Positions 1 through 7,933 of a stretch of 41,208 nt of DNA are shown here, piece by piece. Under the pieces are notes generated by a model. That model made no database searches, had not been told where the DNA came from, and saw only the letters and a program-made list of their open reading frames with translations. The stretch spans positions 1 through 41,208 of the forward strand of contig JAUNGD010000029.1 of NCBI GenBank assembly GCA_030524705.1, read 5' to 3'. The DNA comes from Lachnospiraceae bacterium. GTDB taxonomy: Bacteria > Bacillota > Clostridia > Lachnospirales > Lachnospiraceae. Made by a program: the position numbers and the translations under genes. The number at the start of each line of letters is the position of its first letter. The stretch's first letter is position 1.

Positions 1-7
1 GAAAACC

Positions 8-36
8 TTGACAAACCAGATATATCATTATATAAA
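8..36 (+). promoter_or_regulatory. SigA-type promoter of hup
   Basis: TTGACA at 8-13 and TATAAA at 31-36 are separated by exactly 17 bp, a near-consensus vegetative promoter. Transcription would start near 43, leaving a leader of about 95 nt before the HU gene. The strength fits an abundant nucleoid protein. Confidence 0.75.
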
Positions 37-137
37 TATTAGCAGGGCCATATTTTTAGTGGAACAGATTCACGACAACAGGAACTGCAGACAGACAAAA
101 GATATGCTGCAGTCTAAACCCAGAGGAGGAAATTACT

Positions 138-410
138 ATGAATAAAACAGAATTAATTGCTGCTATTGCAGAGAAAACAGAATTATCTAAGAAGGATGCA
201 GAGAAAGCGCTGAAGGCTTTTACAGACGTAGTTGCTGAACAGCTGAAGAACGGTGAAAAGGTACAGTTGGTTGGCTTTGGTACATTTGAAGTATCTGAGC
301 GTGCAGCCAGAGAAGGCAGAAATCCTCTGACTGGTGAGGCAATGCAGATCAAGGCATCCAGGTCTCCGAAGTTTAAGGCAGGAAAGGCTCTGAAGGATCA
401 GTTGAACTAA
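138..410 (+). CDS. hup: HU family DNA-binding protein
   Basis: This 90-residue protein has the usual HU length and the family signature at the start of the DNA-binding arm (GRNPLTGE, about residues 60-67), followed by the basic [11 protein letters not shown] tail. HU forms dimers that bend and compact DNA without strong sequence preference and act in the nucleoid in replication, repair and transcription. The start is set by an AGAGGAGG ribosome site about 8 bp upstream. The gene has its own strong promoter (8-36), and a hairpin at 450-483 separates it from rqcP, so it is probably mostly monocistronic. Nothing is unusual about it. Assignment to HU rather than IHF rests on the bacterial class and the sequence. 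Confidence 0.97.
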   Translation: MNKTELIAAIAEKTELSKKDAEKALKAFTDVVAEQLKNGEKVQLVGFGTFEVSERAAREGRNPLTGEAMQIKASRSPKFKAGKALKDQLN

Positions 411-449
411 TTCAGCTTAGTCAGTTTCGATTACAGGGATGACGATAAA

Positions 450-483
450 GACCCCGGAATTTCCAGTGCGAAGTTCCGGGGTT
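450..483 (+). terminator. Hairpin between hup and rqcP, probable partial terminator
   Basis: CCCCGGAA (452-459) pairs perfectly with TTCCGGGG (474-481), and A451/T482 extend the stem. The loop is 14 nt. The following bases are TTATGTG rather than a solid T tract, so termination is probably incomplete and rqcP may receive read-through from the hup promoter. Confidence 0.5.
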
Positions 484-505
484 ATGTGTTATAAGGAGGA
501 ATGAT

Positions 506-745
506 ATGCGTCTTGATAAATATCTGAAGGTATCCAGGCTGATCAAGCGCCGGACCGTGGCAAACGAGGCCTGCGATGCAGGCAGAGTTCTGATAAACGG
601 GAAGCCGGCTAAAGCATCTGCTGCTGTGAAGGAAGGCGACCAGATCGAGATTCAGTTTGGGAGCAGAACCGTGAAGGTTGAGGTGGTCTCTGTACAGGAG
701 ACGGTGAAGAAGGAAGCGGCAGCAGAGATGTACCGGTATTTGTAG
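506..745 (+). CDS. rqcP: S4-domain RNA-binding protein RqcP (YabO)
   Basis: This 79-residue protein is essentially one S4 RNA-binding domain (MRLDKYLKVSRLIKRRTVA, then the VLINGKPAKAS loop). RqcP is known in Firmicutes as a ribosome-quality-control factor that works with RqcH on stalled 50S subunits during alanine tailing; older annotations call it YabO or an Hsp15-like protein. An AGGAGGA ribosome site lies just before the ATG. Its position directly upstream of yabP-yabQ-divIC is the same as in Bacillus subtilis, which supports orthology. A paralogous heat-shock S4 protein is the only alternative and is less likely in this context. Confidence 0.9.
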   Translation: MRLDKYLKVSRLIKRRTVANEACDAGRVLINGKPAKASAAVKEGDQIEIQFGSRTVKVEVVSVQETVKKEAAAEMYRYL

Positions 746-799
746 AAGAATATCCCGGCAAAACAGGCTTTTGCCGTAATGGAAAATGTGTTTTATTCT

Positions 800-828
800 G
801 CATATCACATAGGTTCAGTTCATACAAT
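800..828 (+). promoter_or_regulatory. SigE-like sporulation promoter of yabPQ
   Basis: GCATATC (800-806), a 14-bp spacer and CATACAAT (821-828) match the mother-cell SigE consensus (-35 KMATATT, 14-15 bp, -10 CATACANT) very closely. It sits 29 bp before the yabP start, and B. subtilis yabP is known to be SigE-controlled. The match is seen directly; its use in this organism is inferred. Confidence 0.65.
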
Positions 829-857
829 GGAGTGATGGCTGAGCAGCGGAGTGTGGC

Positions 858-1139
858 ATGGAAGAAAAAAGAAATGTTGTGAAACCGCACACTGTAATGT
901 GGAAGGACAGAAAACAGGGCAGTGTGACCGGAGTGACGGATGTCCTTTCTTTTGATGAAAACTGTATCGTTTTGGAAACAGAGCTTGGAATGCTTACGGT
1001 AAAAGGAAAGAACCTGCATGTGGGTCGGCTTACTCTGGAGCAGGGGGAAGTTGATCTGGAAGGGGAGATGGACAGCATCGTCTATTCGGGGCACAGTCCG
1101 GCGCGTAAAGGAAGCCTGATCAGGAGGATGTTCCGATGA
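858..1139 (+). CDS. yabP: Sporulation protein YabP
   Basis: This 93-residue protein has YabP hallmarks: a short beta-rich domain with a DVLSFDENCIVLETELG segment and a LHVGRLTLEQGEVDLEG segment, as seen in the YabP/YqfC family. YabP is needed for normal spore cortex formation in the mother cell, but its biochemical activity is unknown. The gene is translationally coupled to yabQ (4-bp overlap) and preceded by a SigE-like promoter at 800-828. The YabP/YqfC family has two members in most spore formers; the linkage to yabQ, divIC and spoIIE selects YabP. Confidence 0.92.
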   Translation: MEEKRNVVKPHTVMWKDRKQGSVTGVTDVLSFDENCIVLETELGMLTVKGKNLHVGRLTLEQGEVDLEGEMDSIVYSGHSPARKGSLIRRMFR

Positions 1140-1621
1140 TGAGCGACGTGATCCATCAGGAAACGATGGTGTTTTTTCTGTCTGTGCTTCATGGGGCGGC
1201 ACTGACCTTTGGTTATGATATGCTCCGTTCTCTGCGGAGGGTATTCAGACACAGCGTTGCGGCAGTTTCTCTGGAGGATTTTTTGTTTTGGCTCACAGCA
1301 GGTTTCCTGACCTTTTGTCTTGCCTTTTTTCGGACAGACGGGGTGATTCGGGGATATGTGGCGGCGGGGATGGCAATTGGAGCCGTTCTGTACCACTTTA
1401 CACTCAGCGCTTGGGTGCTTTACGTATTTTCAGGCCTGCTACGCGGAGGAAAAAAGATTGTTTTACGGGTGTTTCGGATTTTGCAAAAGCCTGTCCAAAA
1501 ATTTTGCTCGCTGCTGAAGAAAATAATTGAATTTATGGGAAAAAGAGGTTACAATGAAGCCAAGAAAAAAATAAGGGGAAATTGTTATGGCAAAAGGAAA
1601 AAGGCGGCCAAGCAGAAGTAA
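1136..1621 (+). CDS. yabQ: Spore cortex biosynthesis membrane protein YabQ
   Basis: The 161-residue product has an N-terminal QETMVFFLSVLHGAALTFGYD segment typical of YabQ and about three hydrophobic helices (roughly residues 10-30, 45-65 and 75-105), followed by a lysine/arginine-rich tail. YabQ localises to the outer forespore membrane and is needed for cortex synthesis in B. subtilis. It overlaps yabP by 4 bp at its start and divIC by 35 bp at its end, so the three genes form one transcription unit. Its basic C-terminal end lies within the overlap with divIC and is probably poorly conserved. Confidence 0.9.
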   Translation: MMSDVIHQETMVFFLSVLHGAALTFGYDMLRSLRRVFRHSVAAVSLEDFLFWLTAGFLTFCLAFFRTDGVIRGYVAAGMAIGAVLYHFTLSAWVLYVFSGLLRGGKKIVLRVFRILQKPVQKFCSLLKKIIEFMGKRGYNEAKKKIRGNCYGKRKKAAKQK

Positions 1622-1889
1622 CCGCAGGGGAATGATTGCGATCGCAGCGGTTGTTATGGTTCTGCTGGTGGGGCTGCTTGTGCAGAGCCAGAAGCTCAGT
1701 ACTCAGAATGAGAAGTATACGGCACAGAAGGCTGAACTGGAGCAGCAGATAAAGGACGAGGAGATGCGGACTGAGGAGATCGAGAATCTGAAAGATTATG
1801 TGAACTCCACAGAGTATATAGAGAAGATTGCCAGAGACAAGCTGGGGCTTGTGTACAAGGATGAAATTTTGTTTCAGGCAGAAGGTTAA
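1587..1889 (+). CDS. divIC: Septum formation initiator DivIC/FtsB
   Basis: This 100-residue bitopic protein has a short basic cytoplasmic start, one membrane helix (about residues 15-33), a heptad-rich coiled coil (about 36-72) and the family C-terminal motif EYIEKIARDKLGLVYKDE. DivIC/FtsB works with FtsL and DivIB/FtsQ in the divisome and controls septal peptidoglycan synthesis. The start lies inside the end of yabQ, preceded by a GGGGAAATTGTT ribosome site. The position between yabQ and spoIIE matches B. subtilis, except that the S1-domain gene yabR is absent. Confidence 0.92.
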   Translation: MAKGKRRPSRSNRRGMIAIAAVVMVLLVGLLVQSQKLSTQNEKYTAQKAELEQQIKDEEMRTEEIENLKDYVNSTEYIEKIARDKLGLVYKDEILFQAEG

Positions 1890-1939
1890 GGATATTGCAG
1901 AGCAGTATCCTTTTACTTTTTTCAGGGGCGCTGCTTTGT

Positions 1940-1973
1940 TTTGACAGATATCGCAATCCCGATGATGTATAGT
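1940..1973 (+). promoter_or_regulatory. Spo0A-type SigA promoter of spoIIE with 21-bp spacing
   Basis: TTGACA (1941-1946) and TATAGT (1968-1973) are separated by 21 bp instead of 17. B. subtilis spoIIE and spoIIG promoters are known for such long spacing and are activated by phosphorylated Spo0A bound over the -35 region. TTTGACAGA (1940-1948) matches the reverse complement of the 0A box (TTTGTCRAA) at 8 of 9 positions and overlaps the -35 here too. Elements are seen directly; Spo0A control is inferred. Confidence 0.6.
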
Positions 1974-2067
1974 GGAGAATGAGTCATGTGAATCCGGTGA
2001 GAAACAGTAAGGTTCGTATACCGGGAGTTCCATGGCGTATTTCGAAGAATCATGGGGAGGATTTGAT

Positions 2068-3549
2068 ATGGGTGAATTACTGGGATCTGTGTTACATGCG
2101 GGAGACCTGTGGGAAAGCGGGCTGCGCATTTTTGGAGGAAGAGAGACGGCAGAGAAGAACAGAGGCAGTGGAATATATCCCAGTCCGGAAAAGGAGCAGC
2201 TGGAGCGTTATGCAGATGCCTTTTACGGGCTGTCAAAGCTCTTTCAGAAAATGCCGTGTCAGAAGGAACGACTGGGGGATGATGACCTGGAGGCGCTTTT
2301 TGGCAGTGTGCAGGAGAGGGTCTGTGCGGGCTGCAAAATGGCGCAGAGCTGTTGGAGCAATAATTATTTTCAAAGCTGCAGGATGCTGTATGAAATGGTG
2401 ACGGAGCTGGAATATGACGGGGCGGTTTCTCAGGAAATGGAAGATCGCCTGCGGCTGCAGTGCGGTGCCCCGGAAATGGTGATACAGGTTTTGAAGGAAG
2501 AATATGGACAGGCCAGAAAAAACCTTATGTGGAATAACCGGATGATGGAGCAGCGGATGGCAGCGGGCGAACAGATTTTTCAGACAGCGGAACTGCTGCG
2601 GCATACTGCCGCTGGATTTGCTGATGCGCCGGAGCAGGAACAAAGGATATGGAAGAAACTGAGACGGGAGCTTCGGTTCTTGAATATTGAACTGAATGGT
2701 ATTCGGGTATTTGTTTGTGAAGAGGAGCGCACCGAGATCTATCTTTCTCTTCGTGCCGGGAGAAAAGCCTGTGTATCGGCAAAAACGATTGCAGAGGTGC
2801 TTTCAGAGTGCTGTGGTCAGAAAATGCGGCCGGCCTGGAATTGCCGGGCGGCAGTTTGCGCGGAACCGGGCAGCTTTCATTTTGTCCCGGACACGAAATA
2901 TCAGATATTCTGTGGGATTTCCAAAATTACAAAGGCGGGGGAGCTGGTTTCAGGAGATAATTATGCTTTCCTTCAGAAAGATACCGGAAAGGTAGTTATG
3001 AGCCTGGCCGATGGAATGGGCTCCGGGGCGGAGGCGTGTCAGGAGAGTGAAAAGGTAATCGAGCTGCTTGAACAGTTCCTGGATGCCGGATTTCCCCAGG
3101 AGACAGCAGTGCGGATGATCAATTCCTGCATGCTGCTTCAGAACCGGCAGCAGATGTTTTCTACGATTGATCTGTGCATGATCAATTTATATAATGCGAA
3201 ATGTGATATAATCAAGTCAGGTGCGGTGTCCACGTTTATCCGCCGTGAGAATGAAATAGAAGTGATCGGAGCGAATGCTTTTCCGGCGGGAGTCATGCAG
3301 CAGTCAGATTATGAGAGTATGCATCGGCAGCTTGGGTCCGGAAGTACGGTAATCATGATGACGGATGGTGTGCTGGAGGCATTGCCGGAGGAGAACCGTG
3401 AACAGCTTATGGTGGAGCTGATCGGGAGGACCGCCACAAGGAATGCAAAGGAGTATGCCAGAAGGCTGATGGAAAAGGTATATCTGATGCAGAAGCTGCA
3501 TGCACGGGATGATATGACGATACTTGTAGGAAATATCTGGGAGAAATAG
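2068..3549 (+). CDS. spoIIE: SpoIIE-type PP2C phosphatase lacking the membrane domain
   Basis: The C-terminal part is a PP2C/SpoIIE phosphatase domain (about residues 280-493) with the metal-binding aspartates in LADGMGSG (D315), MTDGVLE (D433) and ARDDMTIL (D481). The upstream part resembles the SpoIIE linker, with a cysteine motif CAGCKMAQSCW. SpoIIE dephosphorylates SpoIIAA to release SigF in the forespore and interacts with FtsZ. The usual protein is about 800 residues, with ten N-terminal membrane helices; this one has about 493 and no hydrophobic N-terminus. Only 178 bp separate it from divIC, so the membrane part is not encoded here. The chosen ATG has GGGGAGG 7 bp upstream; an in-frame ATG at 2032 would add 12 residues. 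The context (divIC, tilS, Spo0A-like promoter) supports SpoIIE rather than a generic RsbU-like phosphatase. Confidence 0.85.
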   Translation: MGELLGSVLHAGDLWESGLRIFGGRETAEKNRGSGIYPSPEKEQLERYADAFYGLSKLFQKMPCQKERLGDDDLEALFGSVQERVCAGCKMAQSCWSNNYFQSCRMLYEMVTELEYDGAVSQEMEDRLRLQCGAPEMVIQVLKEEYGQARKNLMWNNRMMEQRMAAGEQIFQTAELLRHTAAGFADAPEQEQRIWKKLRRELRFLNIELNGIRVFVCEEERTEIYLSLRAGRKACVSAKTIAEVLSECCGQKMRPAWNCRAAVCAEPGSFHFVPDTKYQIFCGISKITKAGELVSGDNYAFLQKDTGKVVMSLADGMGSGAEACQESEKVIELLEQFLDAGFPQETAVRMINSCMLLQNRQQMFSTIDLCMINLYNAKCDIIKSGAVSTFIRRENEIEVIGANAFPAGVMQQSDYESMHRQLGSGSTVIMMTDGVLEALPEENREQLMVELIGRTATRNAKEYARRLMEKVYLMQKLHARDDMTILVGNIWEK

Positions 3550-3660
3550 TGTTGAAAATAATGATGCAGTGATAAGAATTTTTCTATGAGATGCATTGAA
3601 TGATACAGAAAAAACATGGGATTTTACAGATATGCAGAGCAAAAGAGAAAGGAGTACGGA

Positions 3661-5106
3661 ATGCGCAGAATTTTTGATGTGATAGAAGCGTATCATATGA
3701 TAGAGCCGGGCATGCATGTAATCGCAGGAGTTTCCGGAGGGGCAGATTCCGTATGCCTTTTGTATGTCCTGAACGAATATCGGCGGAAGGTTCCTTTTAT
3801 GCTGACCGCGGTACATGTGGAACACGGACTGCGGGGAGAGGAAAGCCTGGAGGATGCGCAGTTTACCAGCCGGCTTTGCGGGGAGATGGGGCTTCCGTTC
3901 CGGCTGGCGCATGCCTGCGTAAAACAGCTTGCCGGGGAAAAAGGGATGTCTATAGAGGAAGCAGGACGGGTGGAACGGTACAGGATATTTGAAGAGATTC
4001 GAAAGGAGCTTGGGGCGCAGAAGATCGCGGTGGCCCATAACAGGAACGACCAGGCGGAAACAGTACTGCATCACCTGGTTCGGGGAAGCGGGCTGAAGGG
4101 ACTGGGCGGCATCTGCCCGGTCCGGGGAGCGATTATCCGGCCGCTGCTGTTTACAGAGAGAAGAGAAATAGAAGAGATTTTGGTGAAGGCGAATGTTCCA
4201 TGGCGGGTGGACCGGACAAATCTTGAACAGGAATATACGAGAAATAAAATCCGTTTGTCGATTTTACCCCAGATGGAGCGGGAGCTGAACGAACGGGCAG
4301 TGGAACATATCGCACAGGCAGCGGAGCGGCTTCAGCAGGTGCAGTCATATCTGGAGCAGGTTACCGACCGTGCGGCGCAAAAATGCATATTTATCCCAGG
4401 AGAGTCTGGCAAAACGGTTTTGCCCGCGGAGCGCGAATTCAGGAACAGACAAACGGATAGGGGCTCCGTTTGTATTTTGCTTCCATCTTTTTTTGAAGAA
4501 GATGATTTGATCCGGCAGGAATTGATACGGAGAGCGCTGGCGATGTGCGGAGGGCTCCGGGATGTTGGAGCGGTTCACGTTAATGCACTCATGAAGCTGG
4601 CCGAAATGGATTGCGGACGTGAGCTCAGCCTTCCAGGGGGCATACGGGCGGTCCGGGAAAACCAGATGATCCGTTTCGCACGGCAGAGCAGGCCGGAGCA
4701 TGCGGAGCAGGAGGTGCTTGTTTTGGAAGAGCCGGGGCATTACTGGACGGAGGACTGGGAGATTACCGTAGAGCTTATGGAAAACAGCGAAGTATTGTAT
4801 ACACAAATAATCGCAGAAAAAAAGTATACGAAATGGTTTTCATATGATACAATAAAAAGTAATGTTCTGTTTCGAACAAGGCGTACCGGGGATTATCTGG
4901 TAGTGAATGCCCAGGGAGGCCGAAAGAAGCTGAAGGATTATCTGATTGACTGTAAGATACCAAAAGACAGAAGGGATCAGATATGGCTGCTGGCGGAGGG
5001 CTCCCATGTGCTGTGGGTGCCGGGATACCGTATCAGCGAGGCTGCAAAAGTCACAAAAACGACAAAAAAAGTGATGAAAATACAGTTGGAGGAGAGAAGT
5101 AAATGA
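3661..5106 (+). CDS. tilS: tRNA(Ile)-lysidine synthase TilS
   Basis: The N-terminal PP-loop ATPase motif SGGADS (residues 25-30) and the family segments VEHGLRGEES and VAHNRNDQAETVLHHLVRGSGLKGLGG are clear. A C-terminal TilS domain follows (FRTRRTGDYLV, GGRKKLKDYLIDCKIPKDRRD). TilS adds lysine to C34 of tRNA-Ile2 so that it reads AUA as isoleucine; it is essential in most bacteria. I chose the ATG at 3661 because AAAGGAG lies 6 bp upstream; an in-frame ATG at 3616 has no such site. At 481 residues it is of normal length. Its TGA stop overlaps the hpt start (ATGA), so the two are translationally coupled as in B. subtilis. Confidence 0.95.
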   Translation: MRRIFDVIEAYHMIEPGMHVIAGVSGGADSVCLLYVLNEYRRKVPFMLTAVHVEHGLRGEESLEDAQFTSRLCGEMGLPFRLAHACVKQLAGEKGMSIEEAGRVERYRIFEEIRKELGAQKIAVAHNRNDQAETVLHHLVRGSGLKGLGGICPVRGAIIRPLLFTERREIEEILVKANVPWRVDRTNLEQEYTRNKIRLSILPQMERELNERAVEHIAQAAERLQQVQSYLEQVTDRAAQKCIFIPGESGKTVLPAEREFRNRQTDRGSVCILLPSFFEEDDLIRQELIRRALAMCGGLRDVGAVHVNALMKLAEMDCGRELSLPGGIRAVRENQMIRFARQSRPEHAEQEVLVLEEPGHYWTEDWEITVELMENSEVLYTQIIAEKKYTKWFSYDTIKSNVLFRTRRTGDYLVVNAQGGRKKLKDYLIDCKIPKDRRDQIWLLAEGSHVLWVPGYRISEAAKVTKTTKKVMKIQLEERSK

Positions 5107-5633
5107 AAGAAAAAGTAAGGATTTTTTTGCAGGAGCAGGAAGTAAACGAGCGGATTGCTGAAATCGCAAAACAGATCAGTGATGATTATGCGGGAAAAAC
5201 AGTCCATCTGATCTGCGTTTTGAAGGGCAGTGTTTTTTTTATGTGTGAGCTTGCAAAGAGGATCACAGTTCCGGTGACCATGGATTTCATGTCTGTAACG
5301 AGCTATGGGAATGACACAAAATCCAGCGGCGTGGTCAGAATTGTCAAAGATCTCGATGAGCCTCTGGATGGCAAGGATGTGCTGATTGTGGAGGATATTA
5401 TTGATTCTGGCCGTACGCTCAGCTACCTGATTGAAATTCTTGGCAGGAGGAATCCGAAGTCTCTGCGTCTGTGTACCTTACTTGACAAACCGGAACGCCG
5501 GGTGACCCAGGTGGAGGTTGATTATACGTGTTTTAATATTCCTGATGAATTTGTGGTGGGATACGGTCTTGATTATGCTCAGAGGTACCGCAATCTTCCC
5601 TTCATCGGTATTGTAGAATTTGTAGAAGAATAA
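5103..5633 (+). CDS. hpt: Hypoxanthine phosphoribosyltransferase
   Basis: This 176-residue enzyme has the PRPP-binding motif VLIVEDIIDSGRT (about residues 93-105), the LKGSVFFMCEL loop and the C-terminal DEFVVGYGLDYAQRYRNLP segment of HGPRT. It transfers phosphoribose from PRPP to hypoxanthine or guanine in cytoplasmic purine salvage. It follows tilS with an ATGA overlap and precedes ftsH, an order conserved in Firmicutes. It is ordinary in length and has all key motifs. In an organism that also catabolises allantoin it is only a general salvage enzyme; I see no link to the allantoin cluster 20 kb away. Confidence 0.95.
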   Translation: MKEKVRIFLQEQEVNERIAEIAKQISDDYAGKTVHLICVLKGSVFFMCELAKRITVPVTMDFMSVTSYGNDTKSSGVVRIVKDLDEPLDGKDVLIVEDIIDSGRTLSYLIEILGRRNPKSLRLCTLLDKPERRVTQVEVDYTCFNIPDEFVVGYGLDYAQRYRNLPFIGIVEFVEE

Positions 5634-5694
5634 GACCGTATTTGAAAAACGGAGAAGAAATATACGAAAAGTGAAGAGGGAAAGGAGATATAAA

Positions 5695-7506
5695 TTGAAC
5701 AGAAATGCGAAAGGACTGGTCTTCTATCTTGTGGGAATTCTCATGATCTTTCTTCTGGTAGCAACGTTCCGTGACAGGCTGGAGGCCAGCCAGACCTGGA
5801 ATTACCGCCAGTTTGAGGAAGCCCTGGACCAGGGGGAAGTAGTCAAGGTTGCTATTACACAGAATCAGGAGGTGCCTACCGGTGTACTGCGGGTAACTAC
5901 ATTATCCGGTGAGATTAAGATCGTAAATGTTACGGATGTGAAAGAAGCAGAGCAGCAGCTGAATAAGCATACAGACGTGGATGTAGAAGTCAGCGACGTG
6001 ATACACGACAGTGTATTCCTGACAACGATTCTTCCGGTACTGCTGATGGGAGTTCTGATTATTTTTATTTTTGGCATGATGAACCGTCAGGCAGGGGGAA
6101 GCAATGCCAAGATGATGAATTTTGGAAAAAGCCGTGCCAGAATGCTCAGTCCGGATGCAAAGCGGGTGACATTCCAGGATGTAGCAGGTCTTCAGGAAGA
6201 AAAGGAGGATCTGGAAGAAATCGTATCCTTTTTAAAAGAACCTTCAAAATTTGTTCAGGTGGGAGCCAGGATTCCCAAGGGGGTGATACTGGTAGGCCCT
6301 CCGGGAACCGGTAAGACACTGTTGGCAAAGGCAATCGCCGGAGAAGCAGGAGTGCCGTTTTTCAGTATTTCGGGTTCAGATTTTGTAGAGATGTTCGTCG
6401 GTGTCGGCGCTTCCAGAGTCAGGGATCTTTTTGAGGAGGCCAAAAAACATCAGCCCTGTATCGTATTTATTGATGAGATTGATGCGGTTGCCAGACGCAG
6501 AGGTACAGGAATGGGCGGCGGGCATGATGAGAGGGAGCAGACTTTGAATCAGCTTCTTGTAGAGATGGATGGCTTCGGCGTAAATGAAGGAATTATCGTT
6601 ATGGCGGCTACCAACCGGGTGGATATTCTCGACCCGGCGATTTTGAGGCCGGGACGTTTCGACCGTCAGGTGGCTGTGGGACGTCCGGATGTGAAGGGCA
6701 GGGAGGAGATCCTGCAGGTTCATTCCAAGGGGAAGCCTCTGGCAGATGATGTGGATCTGGAGGAGGTGGCCCGAACCACCGCCGGCTTTACCGGGGCAGA
6801 TCTGGAGAACCTGATGAATGAGGCGGCGATCCTGGCGGCTAAGGAGCAGAGGGTCTATATCAAACAGGCAGATATTAATCGCGCCTTTGTTAAGGTCGGG
6901 ATCGGTGCTGAAAAGAAAAGCCGTGTGATTTCTGAAAAGGAAAAACGCATCACGGCATACCATGAGGCGGGGCATGCGATCCTGTTTCATCTCCTGCCGG
7001 ATGTCGGACCGGTGCATACGATCTCTATTATCCCGACGGGCCGGGGGGCTGCGGGCTACACGATGCCGCTGCCGGAGCGGGATGAAATGTTCAATACGAA
7101 GGGCAAGATGATGCAGAATATTATCGTCAGTCTCGGCGGACGTGTTGCGGAGGAGCTGGTGATTGGTGACGTAACGACAGGAGCCTCCCAGGATATCAAG
7201 CAGGCCACCAGCATCGCGAAGGCCATGGTGACAAAGTTTGGTATGTCCGATAAGATCGGTCTGATAAATTATGACAACGATGATGAAGAGGTGTTTATCG
7301 GACGTGATCTGGCCCATACCAGGGCGTATGGAGAGGGAGTAGCTGCATTGATCGATCAGGAGGTAAAGCGCATCATTGACGAGGCACATGCAAAGGCCAG
7401 AGAGATGGTATCCGAGCATGAAAATGTGCTGCATGCGTGCGCACAGCTTTTGATTCAGAAAGAAAAAATAGGCAGAGAAGAATTCGAAGCATTGTTCTCT
7501 GCGTAG
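5695..7506 (+). CDS. ftsH: ATP-dependent zinc metalloprotease FtsH
   Basis: The order is: membrane helix (about residues 5-22), an extracytoplasmic domain (about 25-105), a second helix (about 107-127), an AAA+ module with Walker A GPPGTGKT (201-208), Walker B IVFIDEID and the SRH arginines, then an M41 peptidase domain with zinc motif HEAGH (423-427). FtsH hexamers extract and degrade membrane and regulatory proteins at the inner face of the membrane. The best start is the TTG at 5695 because AAAGGAG lies 8 bp upstream; a GTG at 5671 in the same frame would place that site inside the gene. About 603 residues is typical for a Clostridia FtsH. It ends the conserved tilS-hpt-ftsH run. Confidence 0.96.
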   Translation: MNRNAKGLVFYLVGILMIFLLVATFRDRLEASQTWNYRQFEEALDQGEVVKVAITQNQEVPTGVLRVTTLSGEIKIVNVTDVKEAEQQLNKHTDVDVEVSDVIHDSVFLTTILPVLLMGVLIIFIFGMMNRQAGGSNAKMMNFGKSRARMLSPDAKRVTFQDVAGLQEEKEDLEEIVSFLKEPSKFVQVGARIPKGVILVGPPGTGKTLLAKAIAGEAGVPFFSISGSDFVEMFVGVGASRVRDLFEEAKKHQPCIVFIDEIDAVARRRGTGMGGGHDEREQTLNQLLVEMDGFGVNEGIIVMAATNRVDILDPAILRPGRFDRQVAVGRPDVKGREEILQVHSKGKPLADDVDLEEVARTTAGFTGADLENLMNEAAILAAKEQRVYIKQADINRAFVKVGIGAEKKSRVISEKEKRITAYHEAGHAILFHLLPDVGPVHTISIIPTGRGAAGYTMPLPERDEMFNTKGKMMQNIIVSLGGRVAEELVIGDVTTGASQDIKQATSIAKAMVTKFGMSDKIGLINYDNDDEEVFIGRDLAHTRAYGEGVAALIDQEVKRIIDEAHAKAREMVSEHENVLHACAQLLIQKEKIGREEFEALFSA

Positions 7507-7579
7507 AGGATAAACAAAATAACGAAAATATATTGCAGGGCGGTGCGATTTTTGACAGGGCAAAAACCTGACATACAAA

Positions 7580-7620
7580 GTGCACAAAAACGAAAAACCA
7601 TTTTTGTGAAGTTTGTGCAC
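7580..7620. repeat. Interleaved inverted repeats GTGCACAAA / CACAAAAA
   Basis: GTGCACAAA (7580-7588) is repeated inverted as TTTGTGCAC (7612-7620), and CACAAAAA (7583-7590) as TTTTTGTG (7601-7608). The two pairs overlap, so the region can fold in alternative hairpins or offer several TTTGTG half-sites to a dimeric regulator. It lies 20 bp upstream of the TATAAT at 7641. Confidence 0.6.
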
Positions 7621-7652
7621 ACTTATTTAGAGGCCGATGCTATAATTACCAT

Positions 7653-7746
7653 CGTAAAACCCCCCAATACATTATATAGTTTTTGCTACACCCCAATTAG
7701 AAGAAATACCTTCTCCAAAAAAGGCAGCCGGATGGCTGCCTTTTTT
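7653..7746 (+). ncRNA. Candidate orphan small RNA of about 94 nt
   Basis: TATAAT (7641-7646) predicts a start near 7653; no good -35 is present (TTGTGC at 7613-7618 is too far), so an activator may be needed. The transcript would carry a small hairpin (AGAAG / CTTCT, about 7700-7715) and end at the strong terminator 7717-7746. No protein of useful size is encoded. It may equally be just the ftsH 3' untranslated region. Confidence 0.3.
7717..7746 (+). terminator. Intrinsic terminator downstream of ftsH
   Basis: GGCAGCC (7723-7729) and GGCTGCC (7734-7740) form a perfect 7-bp GC-rich stem with a 4-nt loop, preceded by six A and followed by six T. The A/T flanks make it potentially bidirectional. 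It ends the tilS-hpt-ftsH transcript or the short RNA started near 7653. Confidence 0.9.
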
Positions 7747-7788
7747 CGTACCACCGGAAATACGCAGAATTTCCTGTGGTACGAAAAA
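7742..7788. repeat. Palindrome with 13-bp perfect arms overlapping the terminator
   Basis: TTTTTCGTACCAC (7742-7754) pairs with GTGGTACGAAAAA (7776-7788); inside it GGAAAT (7756-7761) pairs with ATTTCC (7769-7774). The 5' arm uses the T tract of the preceding terminator. The shape (T-rich start, A-rich end) is not a terminator on either strand and resembles a mobile small palindrome or a cruciform site. Confidence 0.6.
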
Positions 7789-7933
7789 CTCCGGCAGGCA
7801 GTTCCTTTCCCGTAATACCGGCAAATGGGAGAAGTTTCAAGGTACGGTTGTGTAAAATTAGAAAGTGTTATAAAATGTAAAGACAGCGTGCCTGAATGTA
7901 CCAGGTATAAAATATTTAACCCAGGAGGAAGTC

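Larger units (their letters stand above)
7507..7933. other. Gene-free 427-bp region rich in inverted repeats
   Basis: No convincing gene lies here. The stretch holds two interleaved inverted repeats (7580-7620), a consensus TATAAT with a terminator about 90 bp downstream (7641-7746), a 13-bp-arm palindrome overlapping the terminator T tract (7742-7788), and a TATAAA box (7869-7874) that may serve the GH13 gene with TTGTGT at 7848-7853, although the 15-bp spacing is short. Confidence 0.7.
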
